Shown here: positions 8,533-18,688 of the stretch, piece by piece
Layout of the letters: each line of letters begins with the position of its first letter
Position numbering within the stretch: the stretch's first letter is position 1
Assembly: GCF_030504645.1 (NCBI RefSeq)
Contig: NZ_JAUKWQ010000002.1
Location: 186,001 to 250,000 of the forward strand
DNA length: 64,000 bases
Reading direction: 5' to 3'
From: Rhizobium oryzicola
GTDB taxonomy: Bacteria > Pseudomonadota > Alphaproteobacteria > Rhizobiales > Rhizobiaceae
The notes under the pieces: model-generated
What the model saw: the letters and a program-made list of their open reading frames with translations, nothing else
Database searches by the model: none
Told to the model about the DNA's origin: nothing
Program-made: the position numbers and the translations under genes

Positions 8533-8557
8533 GCTGAAATGCGGTGCTCCAATCAGA

Positions 8558-10387
8558 CTAGGCTGCGCGGTCCCATCGGGCGGCGCGATTGGAGGTTTGT
8601 GCCTGTGCCGCCAGCCGGAACTGTGCCAGAAGGCGCAGCAGTGCATCAGACTCGGAAGCAAGGGAATGTGCGGTGGCGGTTGCCTCTTCCACCATGGCGG
8701 CATTTTTTTGGGTGCCCTGATCCATGGTGTTGACGGCGGTGTTGATTTCCTGAAGGCCGAGCGATTGTTCGCGATAGGCATCGGCGATTGCCTGAACGTG
8801 GTTGCTGATATGCTGAACCTGTTCCACGATGTTTTCCAGTGCCTTGCCGGTATTGCCAACCAACGTGACGCCATTGGCGACCTGTTCGCTCGATGTGTTG
8901 ATCAACGCCTTGATCTCCTTGGCTGCAGAGGCTGAGCGCTGGGCCAGTTCGCGCACTTCCTGGGCCACAACCGCAAAGCCTTTGCCAGCTTCGCCGGCAC
9001 GTGCCGCTTCCACGCCGGCGTTCAGAGCCAGAAGGTTCGTCTGGAATGCGATATCGTCGATGACGCCGATGATGCTCGAAATCTCACCAGAGGATTTTTC
9101 GATGCCGTGCATGGCATCCACGGCTGACCGAACAACCGTGCCAGACTTCCGGGCATCCTCGCCTGTCGTCACGACCAGACGGCGGGCTTCCTCGGCGCGC
9201 TTTGCGCCATCCTTCACAGTGGTGGTTATCTCTTCCAGAGCGGCAGCGGTTTCTTCGATCGAGGCTGCCTGCTGCTCGGTGCGTCGGGCAAGATCGTCGC
9301 TGGAGGATCGGATCTCGCTTGCGCCGGCGCTGATCGTGTTCGCATTGCTTCCAACGGCCTGCATCGTCTCGTTCAGTTTCTCGACCGACTGATTGAAATC
9401 GACTCGCAGCGAATCGAGTTTCTGCGTGAACGGACGATCGATGCGGTGAGATAGGTCGCCATTGGCCAGCGCCTTCAGACCGCCAGCGAGGGCGCCGACC
9501 ACGTCGGCCAGTGCGGATGCTTCTTCGGCCTTGGCGGCTTCGTGCGCCGCACGTTCAGTTTCGGTCTGCTGACGGGTTGCTTCGTTTGCTGCTGCAAGCC
9601 GCGAGCGTTCGATAGCGTTGGAGCGGAAGACTTCAACCGTGTTGGCCATGACGCCGATTTCATCGCGGCGGTCGATGCCATCGATCGGAGTCTCGGTCTC
9701 GCCATGGGCCAGCGATTGCATGCGCTCACGCAGACGCTGCATAGGCTTTGTAATGCCGGCACTTGCAACGTAATAGGCAAGGCCAATGGTTGCGATGACA
9801 GAGAGGACAAGCGCAATCAGTGTCCTCTGGATGATCACATCCGTTTCAGCAGCGATCGTTTTGCCACCGGTGTCGACGAGAGCTGTTAGATTGCCGTTGT
9901 TCGCGCCGGATTTCGCTGAAAAAGATGCTGCAAGCTTATCAAGCGAGCGTGCCAGCTGAATGGCTTCGTCCGTCTTGCCTGCTTCCTTGGCCGCGACGAC
10001 CTTGGTGAAAACATTCGAAAATTCATCTGCGATCCCAAGAAGTTCGTCGGCTGCCGGCTTTGTCACCGGTACCATCCGGGATATGTCCCTGAGCTTCTGT
10101 CGCGCGCCCTCGATGTTCTGGGTGAATACGCCCTTGGCTTCGTCATAAGCCGGAGTGCCCTTCTCCTGGATGGCCACACGATAGATGCCATTCACAGCCG
10201 TCCACATGCCAGCGGATGAGCGTGCGCCCAACACGGCTGCACCGGCGTCGTTCACGATAAACGCCGCATAACGATCGTTCGCGATATCAAAGCGATTACT
10301 CATGAAGGCTGTGCCTGCCAATGATACCGCTCCCAAGAACAGAATTACGGAAACAATTTTCATCCGGATGGAAAGATGGCGTAACAT
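8558..10387 (-). CDS. Methyl-accepting chemotaxis protein
   Basis: The 609-residue chemoreceptor has TM1 near residues 10-28, a periplasmic sensor of about 160 residues that looks like a helical bundle, TM2 near 189-209, a HAMP domain near 210-260 and a methyl-accepting domain near 330-590. The hairpin tip reads [19 protein letters not shown], the rhizobial variant of the usual [12 protein letters not shown]. No C-terminal CheR-docking pentapeptide is visible (the end is RWDRAA). It would signal through CheA/CheW at the cell pole. The ligand is unknown. Confidence 0.92.
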   Translation of the reverse strand: MLRHLSIRMKIVSVILFLGAVSLAGTAFMSNRFDIANDRYAAFIVNDAGAAVLGARSSAGMWTAVNGIYRVAIQEKGTPAYDEAKGVFTQNIEGARQKLRDISRMVPVTKPAADELLGIADEFSNVFTKVVAAKEAGKTDEAIQLARSLDKLAASFSAKSGANNGNLTALVDTGGKTIAAETDVIIQRTLIALVLSVIATIGLAYYVASAGITKPMQRLRERMQSLAHGETETPIDGIDRRDEIGVMANTVEVFRSNAIERSRLAAANEATRQQTETERAAHEAAKAEEASALADVVGALAGGLKALANGDLSHRIDRPFTQKLDSLRVDFNQSVEKLNETMQAVGSNANTISAGASEIRSSSDDLARRTEQQAASIEETAAALEEITTTVKDGAKRAEEARRLVVTTGEDARKSGTVVRSAVDAMHGIEKSSGEISSIIGVIDDIAFQTNLLALNAGVEAARAGEAGKGFAVVAQEVRELAQRSASAAKEIKALINTSSEQVANGVTLVGNTGKALENIVEQVQHISNHVQAIADAYREQSLGLQEINTAVNTMDQGTQKNAAMVEEATATAHSLASESDALLRLLAQFRLAAQAQTSNRAARWDRAA

Positions 10388-10606
10388 AATGAACCTACAG
10401 GCGCTAAGGCAGCTGGACGGCCAGACGTGATGTCGGCGCGGCGAAGCAAGTGAGGCAGATCACCTCTCCTCAAGGCGTTTGTCATTCTGCTTGGCGGATC
10501 ATCAGGGGAAATGGTTAAGTTGATCTATAAAATTGCGCCTACTGAAAATAATTATTGTGTATGAAAAGCACGTCAGGGATGTATTTGAGGTCATCCTCAA
10601 TAAGTC

Positions 10607-10631
10607 GGAACAAATGCTTTGGGATTGCGTT
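10607..10631 (+). promoter_or_regulatory. EcfG (general stress sigma factor)-type promoter, perfect match
   Basis: GGAAC (10607-10611), 16 bases, CGTT (10628-10631) exactly fits the alphaproteobacterial EcfG/RpoE2 consensus. It lies 56 bases before the start of the small secreted protein gene, leaving an untranslated leader of about 50 bases. Confidence 0.7.
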
Positions 10632-10686
10632 TTTGCCAGACAACATTACCAGCGCCATCTCGGCTGAAGGCGCAAAGGAGGAAGTC

Positions 10687-11004
10687 ATGTTGAAACTGGT
10701 TTCTGTATCCGCACTTACCGCCTTGATGAGCGCCGCTTCCTTTGCGGCAAGTGTTCAGGCGCAAGATCTGGAGCTGCGTGTCGGACCTGACGGTGTTCGT
10801 CCTGTTATTCGCGATAACCGCGCACCGGCCTACCGCGAGCGTGGCTGCAGTGAACGCGAAGCGCGTGCCGCTGCTCGCGAATCTGGCCTGCGGGACCCTG
10901 AGGTCGTGAGGGTTACGGATCGTCGCGTTGTCGTGCAAGGATTTTCACGACGCGGACAGGAGCGGATCACCTTCGCCAACGAACCGGGATGCCCGGAAAT
11001 CTAA
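10687..11004 (+). CDS. Small secreted basic protein of unknown function
   Basis: The 105 residues start at MLKLVSVSALTALM with a strong AAGGAGG six bases upstream. A typical Sec signal ends near AASVQAQ (about residue 22). The mature part is arginine-rich with two cysteines (RGCSERE and EPGCPEI) that could form a disulphide. I recognise no named domain; similar short Sec-exported rhizobial proteins are annotated hypothetical. It stands alone between a stress-type promoter and a terminator, so it is probably a monocistronic stress-induced periplasmic protein. Confidence 0.8.
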   Translation: MLKLVSVSALTALMSAASFAASVQAQDLELRVGPDGVRPVIRDNRAPAYRERGCSEREARAAARESGLRDPEVVRVTDRRVVVQGFSRRGQERITFANEPGCPEI

Positions 11005-11019
11005 TAGTTCAATGTAACG

Positions 11020-11048
11020 AAAAACCCCGCTGATCGCAGCGGGGTTTT
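11020..11048 (+). terminator. Intrinsic terminator
   Basis: AAAACCCCGCTG-ATCG-CAGCGGGGTTTT is a near-perfect stem followed by T residues, 16 bases after the small secreted protein stop. Confidence 0.88.
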
Positions 11049-11147
11049 CTGTACGATGCGTACAACGTGATAGCCACCAAGGGTTGCTTGAGCAGTTATC
11101 ACGTATATTGCATGTTCCGCGTCCATTTTACCAAATGAGAGTTAGCG

Positions 11148-11501
11148 ATGTCTCTGCCATTTTCCCCAGCCGCCATCTGGCCGATCGTTATGCTGTTCGC
11201 CTCCAACATCTTCATGACCTTCGCATGGTACGGGCACCTGAAGCACAAGGGGACCGTGCTGTGGATCGCGATCGTCACCAGCTGGGCGATTGCCTTCTTC
11301 GAATACTGCCTCGCCGTACCGGCAAACCGCATCGGCTCCGACGTCTATTCAACTGCCCAATTGAAGACGATGCAGGAGGTGATCACCCTTCTCGTCTTCT
11401 CCGGCTTCTCCGTCTTCTGGCTGGGCGAAAACCTCACCTGGAACCACGCCATCGGCTTTGCGCTGATTGCGGTCGGTGCCTCCTTCATCTTCAGGGGCTG
11501 A
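11148..11501 (+). CDS. DUF486-family membrane protein (DMT superfamily-like)
   Basis: The 117-residue protein has four predicted membrane helices, with features of the DUF486 family (MLFASNIFMTFAWYGHLK, SWAIAFFEYCLAVPANRIG, LTWNHAIGFALIAVGASF). The family is widespread in proteobacteria and related to small drug/metabolite transporters, but no substrate is established. It ends 11 bases inside the convergent GDPD gene. Confidence 0.85.
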   Translation: MSLPFSPAAIWPIVMLFASNIFMTFAWYGHLKHKGTVLWIAIVTSWAIAFFEYCLAVPANRIGSDVYSTAQLKTMQEVITLLVFSGFSVFWLGENLTWNHAIGFALIAVGASFIFRG

Positions 11502-12351
11502 TGCGTTTCAGCCATGCGCGCTCGGTGGCGGGCGCTTCATCCGTCGTCACCTGATCGGGCTTGAGGGCCATCAGTGCCGAGAAGCGCTGCCATTCGACAT
11601 CGCTGAACCCGGCTTCGGGGTCGGCGAGGTTGAAGGTCCATGCATCGACAAGCTTGCTCTCAGCGTGGCAGACGGCAATGAGATCAAGCCCCAACTCATT
11701 TGCCTTCAAGATCAGCGGCCAGGACAGATAGACCATGTCTGGCTGCGTCGGCCCGTTGATATCGGCGATCAGCGTTTCTTCTACCATGCGGGGGCCTTCG
11801 GCGTCCAAGAGGTCGCGCAACTTGTCGGTGGGATCTATACCTCGGCGGATATCCGGCATCGTGTTTGCCAGATGCGCGATGAAGTCCAAGTCACCCCCGC
11901 TGATGATGATGGAGCGGCCGGCATTGGCGAAGTAGTCCCTCAGATGGCTGAGGCCCTTGTCGCCGATGGTGGCGAGAGTGTCCTTCACATCGAATTGCAG
12001 CCGGGCTTCCGGGTGGGCGCTTTTCAGCATGTGGGCCAAGTCCTCGCTGAGGATCGGTGCCGTGCCGCCCGAGAGCATCCGGGCTGAGCGGATCGTTTCG
12101 GCATTTGCCTCACGCACCGGGCCATGGCCGGTGGTTTCCCCTTGCAGGTCTGCGTCATGCAGGACGACGAAACCGCCATCAGCCCGCACCCGCAGATCCA
12201 GTTCCATCGAAGCACCCACCTGAAAGCCCTTTGCCATGGTCTCGGCAGAAAATAGCGGGTCGGCCAGACGACAACGCAGGCGGTGCCACTTCAGCCGGGT
12301 CCGGTGACCCTGATGGTAGAGATCCAGTCCGACATTGGGCGCGTGTGCCAT
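11491..12351 (-). CDS. Glycerophosphodiester phosphodiesterase family protein
   Basis: The 286-residue protein carries the GDPD core ELDLRVRADGGFVVLHD (Glu/Asp metal ligands and the HD general acid) near residue 50, and the later LQFDVKD and conserved TIM-barrel strands. The N-terminal HRG..ENT motif is degenerate (HRTRLKWHR..SAET), so the canonical first histidine context is altered. No signal peptide is seen, so it is probably cytoplasmic. The usual reaction releases glycerol-3-phosphate from deacylated phospholipids; activity here is likely but the atypical N-terminus warrants caution. Confidence 0.75.
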   Translation of the reverse strand: MAHAPNVGLDLYHQGHRTRLKWHRLRCRLADPLFSAETMAKGFQVGASMELDLRVRADGGFVVLHDADLQGETTGHGPVREANAETIRSARMLSGGTAPILSEDLAHMLKSAHPEARLQFDVKDTLATIGDKGLSHLRDYFANAGRSIIISGGDLDFIAHLANTMPDIRRGIDPTDKLRDLLDAEGPRMVEETLIADINGPTQPDMVYLSWPLILKANELGLDLIAVCHAESKLVDAWTFNLADPEAGFSDVEWQRFSALMALKPDQVTTDEAPATERAWLKRISP

Positions 12352-12485
12352 GTGCTCTCCACTGCTTGCCTGATCTCCGGTTAGGCATCATTCGAGCCGG
12401 AGGCAATCCGTATCATCACCGAGCTACATGTAACTTGTATGGCAGATCGCGCGAACCCGGATGGGGATCTCACTTATGCGATCCG

Positions 12486-12510
12486 GGAACTGCGAAGGTC
12501 CCTTGCAGTT
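12486..12510 (+). promoter_or_regulatory. Candidate EcfG-type promoter, one mismatch
   Basis: GGAAC (12486-12490), 16 bases, AGTT (12507-12510) differs from the GGAAC-N16-CGTT consensus at one base. It lies 35 bases before the SDR oxidoreductase start, at a plausible promoter distance. Confidence 0.4.
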
Positions 12511-12545
12511 GATACCGTGTCTCCCAACGAACACGAGGTATCAGA

Positions 12546-13403
12546 ATGTCGCAATATCCCACGCCACCGTTTCCGGAACAGCAGCAGCCCATGCCAGGAC
12601 GTACCGCCGATATGCAGCCGGTGCCTGATCATGGCGAACAGAGCTATCGCGGTTCCGGTCGCCTCGCCGGCAAGAGGGCCGTGATTACAGGGGCTGACAG
12701 CGGCATTGGCCGCGCGGTTGCCATTGCCTATGCCCGCGAGGGCGCGGATGTTCTGATCGCCTATCTCGACGAGCACGAGGATGCCGAGGAAACGAAGCGT
12801 CATGTGGAGGAGGCGGGCCGTAAGGCGGTGCTGGTGCCGGGCGATCTGCAATCGGCGCAACATTGCCGGTGGATCATCGATCAGGCGGTGAAGGAACTCG
12901 GGGGCATCGACATTCTCGTCAACAATGCCGCGCATCAGGCGACCTTTTCCTCCATTGGTGACATCAGCGACGAGGAGTGGGAGCTGACCTTCAAGGTCAA
13001 CATCCATGCCATGTTCTACCTGACCAAGGCAGCTGTGCCGCATATGAAGCCGGGAAGCGCCATCATCAACACCGCCTCCATCAATGCCGATAATCCCAAT
13101 CCGTCGCTGCTGGCCTATGCGACGACCAAGGGCGCTATTCAGAACTTTACCGCCGGCCTTGCGCAACTCTTGGCCGAGAAGGAGATCCGCGCCAATGCGG
13201 TGGCGCCCGGGCCAATCTGGACGCCGCTGATCCCCTCGACCATGACAGCAGACAAGGTCAAGAATTTCGGCATGCAGGTGCCAATGAAGCGTCCCGGCCA
13301 GCCGGCGGAGCTCGCGACTGCCTATGTGATGCTGGCGGACCCTCTCTCCAGCTATGTCTCCGGCACCACGATTGCCGTCACGGGCGGCAAGCCTGTTATC
13401 TAG
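12546..13403 (+). CDS. SDR-family NAD(P)-dependent oxidoreductase (YghA-like)
   Basis: The 285-residue protein has the long N-terminal extension typical of YghA-like SDRs (YPTPPFPEQQQPMPG), the cofactor motif TGADSGIGRA near residue 50, the structural NNAA motif and the catalytic Tyr/Lys in YATTKG. The C-terminus VSGTTIAVTGGKPV is also typical. Members reduce small aldehydes or sugars, and several rhizobial homologues are stress-induced. A possible EcfG-type promoter lies upstream. It is apparently monocistronic. Confidence 0.88.
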   Translation: MSQYPTPPFPEQQQPMPGRTADMQPVPDHGEQSYRGSGRLAGKRAVITGADSGIGRAVAIAYAREGADVLIAYLDEHEDAEETKRHVEEAGRKAVLVPGDLQSAQHCRWIIDQAVKELGGIDILVNNAAHQATFSSIGDISDEEWELTFKVNIHAMFYLTKAAVPHMKPGSAIINTASINADNPNPSLLAYATTKGAIQNFTAGLAQLLAEKEIRANAVAPGPIWTPLIPSTMTADKVKNFGMQVPMKRPGQPAELATAYVMLADPLSSYVSGTTIAVTGGKPVI

Positions 13404-13692
13404 AACTGTGTGAGGCTGTCCTGCATGCCCACTGCCGGGCGTACATCCCCCATAAGGGGCAGTGTTACAGGGGATTCTGATGAGGTTCTGCTTGGAAAAG
13501 CATTGTTAGCATTACCTCCAGCATGTCGCGAGTTTGGGAGAGCGCTTTGAGCGGCGAATATTGCTGTACCTTGAAGGGTAGATCGGCGCGAACAGCGCTC
13601 ATAGGCGGTTAACTTTGCGTCACCTCTGCGCGCACTTCCCAAACCGCGTGCCATCCCCTATCTCTGCCCGCGACCATTCATGGGAGGACATT

Positions 13693-14586
13693 ATGGGCAA
13701 GCGTATCATTTTCACCGGCGGCAGCGGCAAGGCGGGGCGGCATGCCATCCCTTATCTGCTGGACAAGGGGCATACGGTTTTGAACCTGGACCTGAAGCCG
13801 TTCCCGGATCAATCGGTGCCGACGCTGATCACCGATCTCACCAATTCCGGCGAGGTGTTCAACGCGCTCTCCCAGCATTTCGGCTTCGAGGGACTGGAAA
13901 CGGGCGAGGGCGTGGCGAAGGTGGATGCCGTGGTGCATTTTGCCGCCATTCCGCGCATCCTGATCCAGCCGGACAATACGACCTTCGCGGCCAATACCGT
14001 CTCCACCTACAATGTCATCGAAGCAGCGATGAAGCTCGGCATCCGCAAGGTGGTCATCGCGTCGAGCGAAACCACCTATGGCGTCTGCTTTGCGGAAGGC
14101 GATAAGGACTATCATGAGTTCCCGCTGACCGAGGACTACGATGTCGACCCCATGGACAGTTACGGCCTTTCCAAGGTGGTGAACGAGAAGACGGCGCGCG
14201 CCTTTGCCATGCGTTTCAAGGCGGATGTCTATGCACTGCGGATCGGCAATGTCGTCTCGACGGAGGATTACGCCCGCTTCCCCGAGTATCTCGCCAATCC
14301 GCCCATGCGCAAGCGCAATGCCTGGAGCTATATCGATGCCCGCGATCTCGGCCAGATCGTCGACCTCTGTATCGAAAAGGATGGCCTCGGCTTCCAGGTG
14401 TTCAACGCCGTCAACGATACCATCACCGCTAATGAACCGACCCGGGAGTTCTTGGCTAAATATGCACCCGGCACGCCGATCAAAGGCGAGCTATCGGGTC
14501 AGGATGCGCCGATCAGCAACCGCAAGATCCGCGACGTGCTTGGCTTCAAAGAGCAGCATAACTGGCGCAATTACGTGAAGGGGTGA
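13693..14586 (+). CDS. NAD-dependent epimerase/dehydratase family protein
   Basis: The 297-residue extended SDR starts at MGKRIIFTGGSGKAG with GGGAGG seven bases upstream. It shows the Rossmann motif GGSGKAG and the catalytic YGLSK near residue 157. The serine region ASSETTYG precedes it, and the DARDLGQIVDLCIE segment is typical of nucleotide-sugar epimerase relatives. The closest annotated type in rhizobia is a UDP-glucose 4-epimerase-like or uronate dehydrogenase-like oxidoreductase; the substrate is not assignable. The 289 bases upstream show no promoter I can name. Confidence 0.83.
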   Translation: MGKRIIFTGGSGKAGRHAIPYLLDKGHTVLNLDLKPFPDQSVPTLITDLTNSGEVFNALSQHFGFEGLETGEGVAKVDAVVHFAAIPRILIQPDNTTFAANTVSTYNVIEAAMKLGIRKVVIASSETTYGVCFAEGDKDYHEFPLTEDYDVDPMDSYGLSKVVNEKTARAFAMRFKADVYALRIGNVVSTEDYARFPEYLANPPMRKRNAWSYIDARDLGQIVDLCIEKDGLGFQVFNAVNDTITANEPTREFLAKYAPGTPIKGELSGQDAPISNRKIRDVLGFKEQHNWRNYVKG

Positions 14587-14602
14587 GGCATAATGCCTCA
14601 CC
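14582..14602. repeat. Perfect inverted repeat over the epimerase stop codon
   Basis: GGTGAGGCAT-A-ATGCCTCACC has 10-base arms around a single base and includes the TGA stop. It lacks a T-run, so it may protect the 3' end or act as a weak terminator. Confidence 0.5.
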
Positions 14603-14693
14603 AGCCCGCACCTAAAGCTTGACCGGTCGTCAATTTGCAGCTTCGCCAAAGGCTTTCGGCGCGGCTGCTTCAATGCTTTGGCCGCCCTTATTT

Positions 14694-14775
14694 ATCAGTT
14701 GTCAATTGCAATAGAATTCAACTTTAATAACATTTAAAGAATTAGATAAATTTAATATTAAAGAGAATTTTTACC
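14694..14775 (+). other. AT-rich promoter-proximal segment
   Basis: About 80 bases of very AT-rich sequence (including TTAATAACATT-TAAA, a 7/8 CtrA-box match) lie in an otherwise GC-rich window, directly before the large chemoreceptor gene. It may be an UP-element-like promoter region or a target of AT-binding regulators such as MucR/Ros, CtrA or H-NS-like proteins. The base composition makes motif matches here less meaningful. Confidence 0.4.
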
Positions 14776-14815
14776 CACCTTTGCAACCCTGCCATGCGCA
14801 AGGGGGGCTATTATC

Positions 14816-17002
14816 ATGCGTTTTTCCGACCTTTCCATTTCCACGCGTCTTGGTATCTGTGCCATCGTGCCGCTGATTGCCGTGGCGGTGCTGGCCTGGC
14901 TGCTGCTGCTCGACAAGTACGAGACCTATCAGGCCGCAACGCGTATCGCGCAATCCAGCCAGCAGATCGAAGCCATGAGCCGGACGATCAATCGTCTTCA
15001 GCTGGAGCGCGGCCGCGCTGCTGGCTTTCTTGGGTCTGGCGGCAAGGCAGGCGGATCGGATTTAAAGGATGCGCGCGAGCACACCGATAAGGAACTTGCA
15101 CAGCTGCCGGCCGTCCTCGATCAGGCGGTCGCGCTTGGCCTGAAGGCGGATATGCGCGCGAAGATCGTTGCAAACCTTCCTGGTCTTGAACCTTTGCGCA
15201 GCAACATCGATCAACTCAAGGCAACGCCTCCGCAGTCTTTTGCCTTTTACACCGGTCTTGTGGCCGATCTTCTCGATGCGACACGCAAGCTGGCGCGGGG
15301 TGGCGCGGAAGGTGATGTGGCGACGCGCCTGGAGGCCTATCTCAACCTTGCCGTTGCCAAGGAACTGGCCGGGCAGGAGCGTGGCATGGGCAATGGCTTC
15401 ATTACATCTGGCCAGGTTCCTGCTGATCTTTATCTCGCTTTTGCGCGGTTTTCCGGCGCCGGCGATATTCTGCTGAAGGAGTTCGCCAAGGTCGATACGG
15501 CCGTCGCGGAGACAAAGCTGAAGCCGTTTGCGAACAGTGCCGATGCCGCAGATATCGATCGCTATCGCCTGCAGATGCTGCGTTCCGCCGAAGGAGCTGC
15601 GCTGACGGGACTGGACGCCAAGGAATGGTTTGCCAAGACGACGGCGCGCATCAACGCCATTTATGAGGCCGAGGTGGCCGAACTGGCACAGATCCGCAAT
15701 GCAGCTCATGCCGCTGCAGATGATGCCTACGGCAATGTGGTTCTGGCGACGCTGGTTGCCGGCAGCGCGGTGGCGCTGACGTTGTTTTTGAGCTTCCTCA
15801 CCATGGTGGCCGTGGTGCGCCCGTTGCGGCGCATGGTTGACGTGACGGAGCGTTATGCCCGCGAGGAACCCGGCCAGACGCTGGCGGTCACCGATGCCAA
15901 GGATGAAATCGGCCGCTTGGGACGCGCCATCCTGAAATGCCTCGATAATCACGAGCGCAAGACCCGCGAGGATGCCGAGGAGCGTCAACGCCAGGCAGAA
16001 TTGCGCTGGCGCGAGAACGAGGAGCGCCATGCCGCCGAGACAGCACGTGCGCGTGCCGTGGAGCTGGCAGTCAAGGAGATCGGCCAAGGCCTTGATCATC
16101 TCATTGCGGGCAACCTGACCTATCAGATCTCCGCCACCTTCGTGGCCGAACTGGAGCCGCTTCGCACCGCCTTCAACGATGCCATCCGCCAGTTGAACGG
16201 AATTATCCGCAGCGTCTCTTCCACCGCCATCGTTGTCTCCAGCGGCGTTAGCGAACTCCGTGCCGGTGCCGACGATCTGTCAGAGCGCACGCAGCGCCAG
16301 GCTGCCTCGCTTGAAGAGGCATCGGCGGCGCTGACGCAAGTCATGGCCACCATGACGGAGACCGGCGAGCGCATGCGCACCGTGACCGGCGTCACCGCTG
16401 GCGCGCGCCAGAGCGCCGAGACCTCGCAGAAGATTGCGACAGAGACAGTTGGCGCCATGGAGCGGATTGAAGCCGCCTCCGGCCAGATCGTGCAGATCAT
16501 CGAAGTCATCGACACCATCGCCTTCCAGACCAATCTTCTGGCGCTGAATGCTGGCGTCGAAGCCGCCCGCGCGGGCGAAGCCGGCAAGGGCTTTGCCGTG
16601 GTCGCGCAGGAGGTGCGTGAACTGGCGCAGCGCTCTGCTACCGCCGCGCGGGAAATTCGCGGCCTCATCCAGAACGCTGCGGATGCCGTCCACACGGGCG
16701 TCGAACTGGTGCAGAAATCCGGTGAGCATATGGCCGAAATCGGCAACCACATTCTGGCGATTGACCGGGAAATCTCCAACATCGCGGAAGGGGCGCGCCA
16801 GCAGTCTACGGCGATTTCCGAAATCTCGTCCGCAGTCAATGACATGGACCAGATGACCCAGCGCAACGCCGCCATGGTGGAAGAAAGCAATGCCGCCACC
16901 CAGGCGCTGGAGCAGGAAAGCACGCAACTCAGCGAAAAGGTCCGTCGCTTCCGGGTGGAGGAAGGGATGGCACAGTATGCTGGCTATCGCCGCAGCGCCT
17001 GA
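14816..17002 (+). CDS. Methyl-accepting chemotaxis protein with NIT-type sensor domain
   Basis: The 728-residue chemoreceptor has TM1 near residues 11-33 and a large periplasmic region (about 40-300). Its features ([14 protein letters not shown] near 58, later [16 protein letters not shown]) match the nitrate/nitrite-sensing NIT domain, which has paired ERG helices. TM2 lies near 305-330, then HAMP, a second HAMP-like segment ([17 protein letters not shown]) and the methyl-accepting domain with [17 protein letters not shown]. It likely mediates taxis to nitrate/nitrite or a related anion. The first base of the coding region is preceded by GGGGGG. Confidence 0.9.
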   Translation: MRFSDLSISTRLGICAIVPLIAVAVLAWLLLLDKYETYQAATRIAQSSQQIEAMSRTINRLQLERGRAAGFLGSGGKAGGSDLKDAREHTDKELAQLPAVLDQAVALGLKADMRAKIVANLPGLEPLRSNIDQLKATPPQSFAFYTGLVADLLDATRKLARGGAEGDVATRLEAYLNLAVAKELAGQERGMGNGFITSGQVPADLYLAFARFSGAGDILLKEFAKVDTAVAETKLKPFANSADAADIDRYRLQMLRSAEGAALTGLDAKEWFAKTTARINAIYEAEVAELAQIRNAAHAAADDAYGNVVLATLVAGSAVALTLFLSFLTMVAVVRPLRRMVDVTERYAREEPGQTLAVTDAKDEIGRLGRAILKCLDNHERKTREDAEERQRQAELRWRENEERHAAETARARAVELAVKEIGQGLDHLIAGNLTYQISATFVAELEPLRTAFNDAIRQLNGIIRSVSSTAIVVSSGVSELRAGADDLSERTQRQAASLEEASAALTQVMATMTETGERMRTVTGVTAGARQSAETSQKIATETVGAMERIEAASGQIVQIIEVIDTIAFQTNLLALNAGVEAARAGEAGKGFAVVAQEVRELAQRSATAAREIRGLIQNAADAVHTGVELVQKSGEHMAEIGNHILAIDREISNIAEGARQQSTAISEISSAVNDMDQMTQRNAAMVEESNAATQALEQESTQLSEKVRRFRVEEGMAQYAGYRRSA

Positions 17003-17034
17003 GCCTTCGATTTCTACAAAGAGTCATGCGGGCC

Positions 17035-18423
17035 TCAGGCCCGCATTGCCGTTTCCAGTACCTCCCACACCTTCGACTCGGTCATCTGCGCCACGTTGAA
17101 GCGCATGAAGTTTTCCGCTGTCCGGGCATGGCTGAAGATATTGCCGGGCGCCAGCAGCACGCCTTGGCGCAGGGCCGCTTGCGCGATCGCAGCGGAATCA
17201 ACTTCGTCTGGAAGGCGGCACCAGAGATAGAAGCCGCCGCGCGGCACGTTCCAGGGCGCAATACCAAGCCGCGCCAGCCGCTCCGCGGCCTCGCGCCTTG
17301 CGCGGGCAAGCCGGCGGCGCACTTCCTCCATGTGTTTTCGGTAGCTGCCGCCGGTCAGCACATCGGCAATGATTTCGGTCGCCATCGGGCTCGGGCCGCC
17401 AAAATTGCTCGCCACCTGCAGATCGACAAGCCCGTCGATCCAGTCGCGCTTCGCCGCGATATAGCCGCAACGGATGGAGGCCGACAGCGTTTTTGAAAAG
17501 CTGCCGATGCGGATCACGTGGGTCAATCCGTCCAGCGCCGCCAATCGCGTCGAAGGCTCCGGCTCGAAATCGGCAAAGATCTCATCCTCCACGATGATGA
17601 GGTCATGGGCGGAGGCGAGGTTCAGCAGCCGGTGCGCCTTCTGCGGCGAAATGCTGGCGCCCGTCGGGTTCTGCAGCGCCGAATTGGTGAGGTAGAGGCG
17701 GGGCTGGTGGGTGGTGAGCGCGGCCTCGAAGGCGGCCATATCAGGCCCGTCGAGCGTATATGGAACGCTCTCGATCTTCACCTGATGGGCACGGAGCAGC
17801 GCCTGAAAATTGAAATAGCAGGGGTCATCCACCAGAACCACATCGCCGGGGCGCAGCAGGAAACGGCAGAGAAGATCCAGCGCCTGGCTGCCCGAGGCTG
17901 TCAGCATCAACTGCTCCGGCTCTATCCGCAATCCGTCCTCCGCCGCGCGGCGGATCAAGAGCTGCCGGAGTGTTAGCGAACCAAGCGAACTGCCGTAATC
18001 GGTCAGCAGCGTTGTGGAGGCGCGCGACAGGTTCCTGAGGCTCTTGCGAAGGGCCGCTTCCGGCATCCAGGCGGGTGGCAGCCAGCCGCAGCCGGGCATC
18101 AGCGCGTCGTCCTCCGCATCCAGCGACTGGCGCGACACCCAGAAGGGATCGACCGCGCGTGCCTGCGGCGTTGCCGTCCTGGCGAGTTTGAGCGGCGGTA
18201 GCGCAGTGGCGGAGACATAGAAGCCGGAGCCGGGCTGCGCGCGAATTAGCCCCTCCGCCGCCAGCCGGTCATAGGCCTCAACCACCGTGGAGGGGGAAAC
18301 GCCCATGGTACTGGCAAACCGGCGGATGGAGGGCAGCCGGTCGCCCGTTGTCAGCGCGCGAGCCTCGATCCTGGCGCGGATGGCGGCCATCACTCTGCCG
18401 GTCTGGGAGGTTTCGGTTTGCAT
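17035..18423 (-). CDS. MocR-family transcriptional regulator (GntR HTH fused to class I aminotransferase)
   Basis: The 462-residue protein has an N-terminal winged helix (ARALTTGDRLPSIRRFASTMGVSPSTVVEAYDRL, in parts) and a fold-type I aminotransferase domain. PLP is expected on the Lys in IGSFSKTLSASIRCG. Family members (GabR, PdxR, TauR) bind PLP and amine adducts and control neighbouring genes. It is divergent from a DMT-family exporter gene, a recurring MocR arrangement, so amino-acid export is a plausible target. A TACAGT..ACTGTA inverted repeat in the shared gap is a candidate operator. Confidence 0.9.
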   Translation of the reverse strand: MQTETSQTGRVMAAIRARIEARALTTGDRLPSIRRFASTMGVSPSTVVEAYDRLAAEGLIRAQPGSGFYVSATALPPLKLARTATPQARAVDPFWVSRQSLDAEDDALMPGCGWLPPAWMPEAALRKSLRNLSRASTTLLTDYGSSLGSLTLRQLLIRRAAEDGLRIEPEQLMLTASGSQALDLLCRFLLRPGDVVLVDDPCYFNFQALLRAHQVKIESVPYTLDGPDMAAFEAALTTHQPRLYLTNSALQNPTGASISPQKAHRLLNLASAHDLIIVEDEIFADFEPEPSTRLAALDGLTHVIRIGSFSKTLSASIRCGYIAAKRDWIDGLVDLQVASNFGGPSPMATEIIADVLTGGSYRKHMEEVRRRLARARREAAERLARLGIAPWNVPRGGFYLWCRLPDEVDSAAIAQAALRQGVLLAPGNIFSHARTAENFMRFNVAQMTESKVWEVLETAMRA

Positions 18424-18459
18424 GCCTCTTCACTTTCACTCGATGACTTGCCCAATTCA

Positions 18460-18643
18460 CCCCCCTCTGTCCTGCCGGACATCTCCCTCACACGGGGGGA
18501 GATCAGCAGAACGGCTCTTCCATCGCTTCCTCTCTGATGTCGAACTGCCAGCATGAAGTTGCCGACGTTCAAGAGGACGTGAGGTGGTCACCACCAGCCG
18601 ATCTCCCCCCGTGTGAGGGAGATGCCCGGCAGGGCAGGGGGGC
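18460..18643. repeat. RIME-like mosaic repeat, copy 1
   Basis: The outer arms CCCCCCTCTGTCCTGCCGG and the near-complement CCCGGCAGGGCAGGGGGG enclose two hairpin halves, CATCTCCCTCACACGGGGGGAG and its mirror CTCCCCCCGTGTGAGGGAG (each given in part). The middle is unrelated filler. The layout resembles the Rhizobium-specific intergenic mosaic elements. It fills most of the gap between the MocR and exporter genes. Confidence 0.75.
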
Positions 18644-18688
18644 ACAACCGGAGGTCCATCAGCACCGCTGTGTGGAGCATATGAGCCA

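Noticed and set aside
13404..13654. 84-codon minus-strand frame between the SDR and epimerase genes
   Set aside because: No Shine-Dalgarno, no recognisable protein pattern and unusual composition.
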